Shown here: piece by piece, positions 6,694-10,534 of the stretch
Layout of the letters: each line of letters begins with the position of its first letter
How positions within the stretch are numbered: position 1 is the first letter of the stretch
Source of the DNA: Lachnospiraceae bacterium
GTDB taxonomy: Bacteria; Bacillota_A; Clostridia; Lachnospirales; Lachnospiraceae
Assembly (NCBI GenBank): GCA_009911175.1
Contig: QXWX01000155.1
Coordinates: 1 to 10,534 of the forward strand
Direction: 5' to 3'
DNA: 10,534 nt
The notes under the pieces: model-generated
Database searches by the model: none
What the model was told of the DNA's origin: nothing
Seen by the model: the letters and a program-made list of their open reading frames with translations, nothing else
Position numbers and translations under genes: made by a program

Positions 6694-6722
6694 TTGTATC
6701 TCAGTATATCATATGTTATAAT
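6694..6722 (+). promoter_or_regulatory. Promoter of the XRE-DUF3990 module
   Basis: TTGTAT (6694-6699), a 17-base spacer and a perfect TATAAT (6717-6722) lie 41 bases before the start codon at 6764. The surrounding sequence is very AT-rich. Confidence 0.7.
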
Positions 6723-6742
6723 CAAATCATTCAAATGTTATA
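6710..6742 (+). repeat. Direct repeat over the -10, candidate operator for autoregulation
   Basis: CATATGTTATA (6710-6720) recurs as CAAATGTTATA (6732-6742), ten of eleven identical and 22 bases apart, about two helical turns. The first copy overlaps the -10 hexamer and the second lies in the expected start region. Two same-face sites at the promoter of an XRE-domain gene suggest self-repression. The low complexity of the region weakens the case. Confidence 0.35.
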
Positions 6743-6763
6743 TCGCAATTCAAGGAGGCCACT

Positions 6764-7612
6764 ATGAAAAGCTCCGAAATCATAAAGGAAATTCGCTCCT
6801 ATCTAAATTTAAACCAAAGTGAATTAGCTGATGTGTTAGGTGTAAGTTTTGCAACCGTCAACCGTTGGGAAAAAGGACGTTGTGAGCCATCAAGGATCGC
6901 AGTAAATGCAATTAAAAATTTGTGTGCTGATAACAATATTGATTTTTCTCAATTTGAAGGAAACCGTATTATTAGAACTAACGAAATTATAACTCTTTAT
7001 CATGGATCAAAATCAGGAATTTGTGGTTCCATTGCCCCTATAAGCCGGAAATACTGCGATTTTGGAAAAGGGTTTTATATGGGAACTGACCGAACCCAGC
7101 CACTTACTTTAATTTGCAATTATCCTAATGCCAGAATATATACGTTAAGCGTCAATCTATCAGATCTTAAAATTCTTGATGTAGAAGTGGGATTAGATTG
7201 GGCATTGTTAATTGCATACAACCGTGGCAAAATGGAATCCATAAAACGTTCAACTACCTATAATCGTTTTGCAAATTTAAGCAAAGACTGTGACATGATT
7301 ATTGGCTATATTGCTAACGATAGAATGTTCGTCGTTCTGGATCGTTTTTTCAATGGAGAAATTACAGATATGGCGCTTATTAATAGTCTTTCGGCGTTGA
7401 AACTTGGTAAGCAATATGTAGCTTTAACAGAAAAGGCTTGCAAAAAAATAAAAATTCTTGATGAACAAGTACTCATCGGGAATGATCGGGATAAACTAAA
7501 ACAAGAAAGTGAAGCCAACCGTTCAAAAGGCATTGCAATGGCAGATGAAATTTGCCGGAAATATCGCCGTGAGGGTCAATTCTTTGATGAAATATTAAAG
7601 GCAGGTGAATAA
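6764..7612 (+). CDS. XRE helix-turn-helix fused to DUF3990 ADP-ribosyltransferase-like domain (candidate toxin)
   Basis: A complete 282-residue fusion. Residues 1-60 are an XRE/Cro-type DNA-binding domain (NQSELADVLGVSFATVNRWE, 17-36, then KGRCEPSRIAVNAIKNL). From about 75 to 235 it matches DUF3990, a family placed with the ADP-ribosyltransferase fold. ITLYHGSK (76-83) carries the His-Gly of the NAD site. SRKYCDFGKGFYMGT (94-108) gives the GKGFY tyrosine (Tyr105), as in H-Y-E type transferases. ALKLGKQYVALTEKA (211-225) holds the third position, with Gln217. The C-terminal 45 residues are charged and helical. AAGGAGG lies five bases before the ATG. The next gene follows within one base. By analogy with DUF3990/DUF3791 pairs it is probably a toxin with a built-in repressor domain; catalysis and target are inferred. 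It is more AT-rich than the metabolic genes to the left. Confidence 0.82.
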   Translation: MKSSEIIKEIRSYLNLNQSELADVLGVSFATVNRWEKGRCEPSRIAVNAIKNLCADNNIDFSQFEGNRIIRTNEIITLYHGSKSGICGSIAPISRKYCDFGKGFYMGTDRTQPLTLICNYPNARIYTLSVNLSDLKILDVEVGLDWALLIAYNRGKMESIKRSTTYNRFANLSKDCDMIIGYIANDRMFVVLDRFFNGEITDMALINSLSALKLGKQYVALTEKACKKIKILDEQVLIGNDRDKLKQESEANRSKGIAMADEICRKYRREGQFFDEILKAGE

Positions 7613-7613
7613 A

Positions 7614-8051
7614 ATGGAAAATCTTACTCTTGAGAAGCGCCAACTCTGCGATATACAAGGACGATTGTTTGAACTTGCTCTAACAACAGGATTGGATTGT
7701 CCATCATTTATAAAATCTTTTATGGACAGTAAAACCGCTGCCGCCCTTGATGATGTCTACGACCGATTACAATGGGCGGGTGAAGAATATATTCTTGAGG
7801 AACTAAATGAGGAAGTTAACGGGCTTAAAAAGGCTGGTACAACTTATTCTTCAGAAGTAATGTATTGGACAGGGTATATTTATCGCTATTGGCATTACTA
7901 CACGGGTGAATATAGTCATGAAATATATAAAATCGCTGATGCTAAAACAATGAATGAATGTTGGCTTGGTTTCCATACTTTTGACGCGAAAATGGCTATT
8001 GATGATTTAAAAGAGATTTATAAACAAAAACGTGAAAGGAATCCTTTATGA
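7614..8051 (+). CDS. Partner of the DUF3990 protein, candidate antitoxin (DUF3791-like segment)
   Basis: A 145-residue acidic soluble protein. Residues 20-64 (LALTTGLDCPSFIKSFMDSK, then a helix ending in QWAGEEYILEEL) resemble the core of DUF3791 proteins, small partners that accompany DUF3990 toxins and also end in a GEEYIIEDI-like motif. The second half is aromatic-rich (EVMYWTGYIYRYWHYYTGEY, 81-100, then ECWLGFHTFDAKMAIDDLKE, 115-134) and looks like a further helical domain. The ATG at 7614 starts one base after the upstream stop, with AGGTGA about six bases before it; a GTG at 7605 overlapping the upstream gene is possible. Tight coupling to the XRE-DUF3990 gene supports a functional pair. 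Which member neutralises which is inference. Its stop overlaps the next frame as ATGA. Confidence 0.7.
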   Translation: MENLTLEKRQLCDIQGRLFELALTTGLDCPSFIKSFMDSKTAAALDDVYDRLQWAGEEYILEELNEEVNGLKKAGTTYSSEVMYWTGYIYRYWHYYTGEYSHEIYKIADAKTMNECWLGFHTFDAKMAIDDLKEIYKQKRERNPL

Positions 8052-8314
8052 GCAATTCTTACTTTAAATACAAATATGACCGTATCAAAAAACATCGTGG
8101 CCATAAACGGGCAATCATCGCCATTGCACGCATGATGCTGACCTGCCTGCATCATATGTTTTTAAAGCGAGAGGCTTTCAATCCTGCTGATACGGATTAT
8201 TCGGCTATTCCCGAAGAAATGTACCAAAAATTTCAGGAACAGTATGATAAAAATGCAATCAAACGGTTGGAGAAGAGAGGCTTTACAATTATTCCTCCTG
8301 TTGCAATAGCCTGA
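8048..8314 (+). pseudogene. IS110-family transposase, C-terminal remnant (88 codons)
   Basis: SYFKYKYDRIKKHRGHKRA (4-22) followed by IIAIARMMLTCLHHMFLKRE is the well-conserved end of IS110-type transposases (Transposase_20 region), normally the last ~80 of about 400 residues. The N-terminal DEDD RuvC-like catalytic domain and the catalytic serine block are missing, so it cannot transpose. The frame begins with an ATG overlapping the upstream stop (ATGA) and has AAAGGA about seven bases upstream, so it may be translated, probably by chance of the junction. The break lies close to 8045-8060. The 118 bases after it, to the Rpn gene, hold only a small 5-bp hairpin (8319-8332) and a T-run (8385-8391). 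The original IS end, and any IS110 guide (bridge) RNA, are not recognisable. Confidence 0.8.
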
Positions 8315-8432
8315 TACCCTCTACCTATAGAGTCTTCTTGTAAATGCGGCAGTTTACTGGTGCTCTGGTACTGTGTTGGCTTTTTTTCCATTTTTCTTTC
8401 AACCTATTCCTCCCCAAATATATTAAATATCC

Positions 8433-9248
8433 TCAACTCTTAATATACAAGTCTTTTATTTCCTCACAACTTAATCCCGTAATATCAGAAATATCATCAA
8501 CAGGAATATTCTTTTTCAATGCTTTTCTTGCAATCTCTATTTTAGCATTCCGTTCCGTATTATACAACGCCTGTGCCTCATCGTGTCTAGCTTTTGCCCG
8601 GAGCCTTTCTTTCTCACGGAACTCTGACGAAGCAGTAATCATATAATATGCATTAATTGCCTGACTCATAACCGGCACCTCCATCTCTTTAATCTTCTCT
8701 AATTCCTCTTCCGTTTCCGCCTTGAACAGCGAAAGCCATAACAGTAACATATCATCCTCATCCACATGATCCGGCAGTTTGGGCAGTTCGAAAAAATGAA
8801 ATCCCATCTTATCCGACAACAGCGTATGACGCTTAACTTCCAACGGCTGGAAAAATGAATCATATTCTTTACACTCAAACAATATGAAATCTATAATACT
8901 GATGACAATCGTGCGTGGCAACGTGGAATAGCCCTGTCCGGTAAGCAACGCTGATGAAAACTCCCTCGCCCAGTAGTACATGACCCTCTCCGGGTAATCC
9001 CCCTCGTTGCATACCTGTACTTCCAGATCGACACGCTGCCCGTTCACAGTCATATTGATGTCCAGCCTGCAGAATTTATCTCCCAGATTCTCTGGTGGCA
9101 TCTCAGGGTTTCGTATTACAAACTGCCCGATACTCTGAAGCGGTATCCCAAGCAGATCCGCAACCAGTTTTTTTAAGAGTTCCGGATACTGTACAAACAG
9201 CATTTTGAACAGCGTATCCGTCTTAAAGGTATATTCAAGCTTCCTCAT
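8433..9248 (-). CDS. Rpn-family recombination-promoting nuclease (PD-(D/E)XK)
   Basis: A complete 271-residue member of the Rpn/YhgA-like family, usually annotated as PD-(D/E)XK nuclease family transposase. Relatives in E. coli cut DNA and promote RecA-independent recombination. The N-terminal TFKTDTLFKMLF (7-18) is the family's entry motif. The nuclease core is FCRLDINMTVNGQRVDLEVQ (59-78): Asp63 and the ExQ pair (Glu76, Gln78) stand in the D...ExK positions, Gln for Lys as is common in Rpn. YPERVMYYWAREF (85-97) follows. The C-terminus has a charged helix and an IARKALKKNIPVDDISDITGLS segment (239-260) also typical of the family. The ATG at 9246-9248 has AGGAG eight bases upstream. It could be a mobile-element relic or a defence-type nuclease. 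Confidence 0.85.
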   Translation of the reverse strand: MRKLEYTFKTDTLFKMLFVQYPELLKKLVADLLGIPLQSIGQFVIRNPEMPPENLGDKFCRLDINMTVNGQRVDLEVQVCNEGDYPERVMYYWAREFSSALLTGQGYSTLPRTIVISIIDFILFECKEYDSFFQPLEVKRHTLLSDKMGFHFFELPKLPDHVDEDDMLLLWLSLFKAETEEELEKIKEMEVPVMSQAINAYYMITASSEFREKERLRAKARHDEAQALYNTERNAKIEIARKALKKNIPVDDISDITGLSCEEIKDLYIKS

Positions 9249-9288
9249 GGCATTGTCTCCTCTAAATCTTACAGTTTCCCTTATAAGT

Positions 9289-9317
9289 AGTATACCATAC
9301 CCGATGACTGATTGCTA
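9289..9317 (-). promoter_or_regulatory. Possible weak promoter of the Rpn gene
   Basis: On the minus strand TATACT (9289-9294) is a good -10, 40 bases before the ATG. The -35 at 17 bases (AGCAAT, 9312-9317) is poor. Confidence 0.35.
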
Positions 9318-9336
9318 TAAAGATTTTTACGACCAA

Positions 9337-10311
9337 TCACTCTTCATCCAAAAGATATACATAAAGATTTTCCAGATATTTCACATCCTGCCGTTTGCTT
9401 ATCATGACAGGTGACAGATTTATCTTTACGAATGAATCCATTATTTTCTCAATATTTCGGCAGTTCATAGCCTTCTGGGCAAAATGGACTGACTTTTTCT
9501 CTGGAATCAGAACAAGCAGGCGCATCATCCTTCGTCTCATAATGTTATCAGAAACTTCTTTACAGACAATCTCAGCAGCCTTATCCTTTTTATAAAAATC
9601 TCCGAATGGAATAATCCATGTGAAAGTGTCCATAAAAATATCCTGACTGTTCTTTAGTAATTCTTCAATCTGCCCAGCTACATCCTCAGCGTCTGTAAAT
9701 GCTCGGATTGCTTTTGGTTTGGTCAAACGAACCTCTGATCGGATAACTCCTTTTATGATTTTGAATTTTTTGTGATTGGAATCTCTATGCTGATGCATGA
9801 CAGCTTCCGCCAAATCATAAAGCAGGAAATCAATATTATTGCTATTCCCACTCAGACAGAAGCTGGAATTATCATCAAAACATTCGTAGCTGACAGGCGA
9901 GAATCCCTTGACTTTGCCAATCCTTTTAATGACATTTAGATATGACTGGACATTGGCAGCAGTATCAACGTCAATATCCGCAGTAAAATTCATCCCAGAC
10001 AGGACAAAATCTTCCAGATGATGTTTGTGATCAAAATACTTAGCAATCCGCTTATCCAGCTTCCGTACCAGCTTGTCTGTATCGAATACATCATCCAACA
10101 ACAGATATGTGTTTACAATCAGACGTATTTTCTTCTTGTACTGGCTGCCACGGTAGATAACAGTTATGCCCTTATTGCTTAGCAAGTGGTCAATGTATTC
10201 TCCATCATCTTCATCTATATAGTATTCCCCATTATATGATCTGGCAAAAATCTTCTGAAAATGTTCATTGTCTAATACCGTAGACAGCTCAAATACTTGA
10301 TTTAAATTCAT
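9337..10311 (-). CDS. Uncharacterised protein with faint similarity to phage/plasmid replication initiators
   Basis: A complete 324-residue soluble protein that I cannot assign firmly. Its order of blocks recalls gene II/X-type (Phage_CRI-like) rolling-circle replication proteins. FTADIDVD (109-116) sits where they have an R-I-D-Y strand. FCLSGNSNNIDFLLYDLAEA (151-170) resembles their 'NINFYDK' block, and KGVIRSEVRLTKPKAI (187-202) resembles 'LRIEVQ'. FGDFYKKDKAAEIV (236-249) and INLSPVMISKR (297-307) also recur in that group. No histidine-hydrophobe-histidine metal motif and no certain catalytic tyrosine are visible, so activity is doubtful. The ATG at 10309-10311 has AAGGAGA eight bases upstream, and an earlier ATG sixteen codons up lacks one. 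The Rpn gene starts 88 bases downstream and has an almost identical leader (GGAGACAAT before the start). Confidence 0.4.
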   Translation of the reverse strand: MNLNQVFELSTVLDNEHFQKIFARSYNGEYYIDEDDGEYIDHLLSNKGITVIYRGSQYKKKIRLIVNTYLLLDDVFDTDKLVRKLDKRIAKYFDHKHHLEDFVLSGMNFTADIDVDTAANVQSYLNVIKRIGKVKGFSPVSYECFDDNSSFCLSGNSNNIDFLLYDLAEAVMHQHRDSNHKKFKIIKGVIRSEVRLTKPKAIRAFTDAEDVAGQIEELLKNSQDIFMDTFTWIIPFGDFYKKDKAAEIVCKEVSDNIMRRRMMRLLVLIPEKKSVHFAQKAMNCRNIEKIMDSFVKINLSPVMISKRQDVKYLENLYVYLLDEE

Positions 10312-10376
10312 AATAATTGTCTCCTTATACAAATATTTTTTACAAAAGAGTTGTGCCAAAATGTGCTTTCTATTGG

Positions 10377-10385
10377 ATTATAGCA
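10377..10385 (-). promoter_or_regulatory. Extended -10 promoter of the 324-residue gene
   Basis: On the minus strand TGCTATAAT (10377-10385) is a perfect extended -10, with its end 66 bases before the start codon. No good -35 lies upstream, which extended -10 promoters tolerate. The rest of 10386-10534 is AT-rich and I see no gene or repeat in it. Confidence 0.5.
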
Positions 10386-10534
10386 ACAAAAACATATTTT
10401 TCTATGGTCCCAGTGAGGTTCAATGCAAATATAATAAAACGTATACACTTTCCAAACCAATGTTAACAACTTAGTATGCGCTTGGAATAAATGTCATTGA
10501 AACGTGTGAAAGAATGAGTGGTTGGAACATACAA

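Noticed and set aside
6564..6767. Plus-strand open frame ending at the XRE-DUF3990 start
   Set aside because: It passes through the promoter, operator-like repeats and ribosome binding site of the next gene and shows no family motif.
8319..8332. Small hairpin CTCTA-CCTA-TAGAG after the IS110 remnant
   Set aside because: Five base pairs without a following T-run is too weak for a terminator or an IS end.
8344..8646. Plus-strand open frame of 100 codons overlapping the Rpn gene end
   Set aside because: It is mostly antisense to the conserved C-terminal part of the Rpn protein and has no family features.
1..10534. CRISPR array, tRNA, rRNA or complete insertion sequence
   Set aside because: No regularly spaced repeats, no cloverleaf-type sequence, no rRNA stretch, and no transposase with paired terminal repeats were seen on either strand.

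Overview
The window looks like Clostridia (Bacillota), most plausibly a Lachnospiraceae-type gut anaerobe. The grounds are strong AGGAGG-like ribosome binding sites before nearly every start, moderate-to-low G+C, and the family mix: a MetY-type sulfhydrylase, a B3/4 protein, an Rpn nuclease, an IS110 remnant and an XRE-DUF3990 module. This assignment is inferred from style, not from a marker gene.

Layout. (1) Bases 1-720, minus strand, are a mosaic of gene pieces. They hold the C-terminal end of a DegT/DnrJ-type aminotransferase with no start, then the first ~105 codons of serC, which run into the C-terminal half of an unrelated ABC transporter ATPase. The serC-to-ABC switch lies in a 13-base tract (206-218) that fits both genes in two different frames. 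It is either a microhomology recombination or an assembly chimera. (2) Bases 782-4942, minus strand, hold an intact sulfur/amino-acid group. A LysR-type regulator is followed by its own hairpin and a short promoter region with an inverted repeat. Then come a LysE-type exporter, metY (O-acetylhomoserine sulfhydrylase), a stand-alone B3/4-domain protein (ATGA overlap with metY) and a GNAT acetyltransferase. The last four genes are spaced like one operon. (3) Bases 4965-5393 encode a small single-pass membrane coiled-coil protein just upstream of the LysR gene, with a recognisable promoter. (4) Bases 5501-6626 are decayed: a lipoprotein gene broken by a frameshift, a strong hairpin terminator, and a ~30-codon scrap of a beta-lactamase-family serine hydrolase carrying the SxxK motif.

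(5) Bases 6690-8051, plus strand, hold the most interesting unit. A good promoter and a possible repeated operator drive a gene fusing an XRE DNA-binding domain to a DUF3990 (ADP-ribosyltransferase-like) domain. It is followed at once by a 145-residue acidic partner with a DUF3791-like segment. This reads as a self-regulating toxin-antitoxin or abortive-infection type module. Its partner overlaps by ATGA with an 88-codon C-terminal remnant of an IS110 transposase (8048-8314). (6) Bases 8433-10311, minus strand, encode an Rpn-family PD-(D/E)XK nuclease and a 324-residue protein with faint resemblance to phage/plasmid replication initiators. Each probably has its own promoter.

The left part is thus ordinary metabolism with a damaged edge, and the right part from ~5500 on is accessory DNA with decayed genes, a transposase scrap, a toxin-like module and a recombination nuclease. 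I saw no rRNA, tRNA, CRISPR array or complete insertion sequence.
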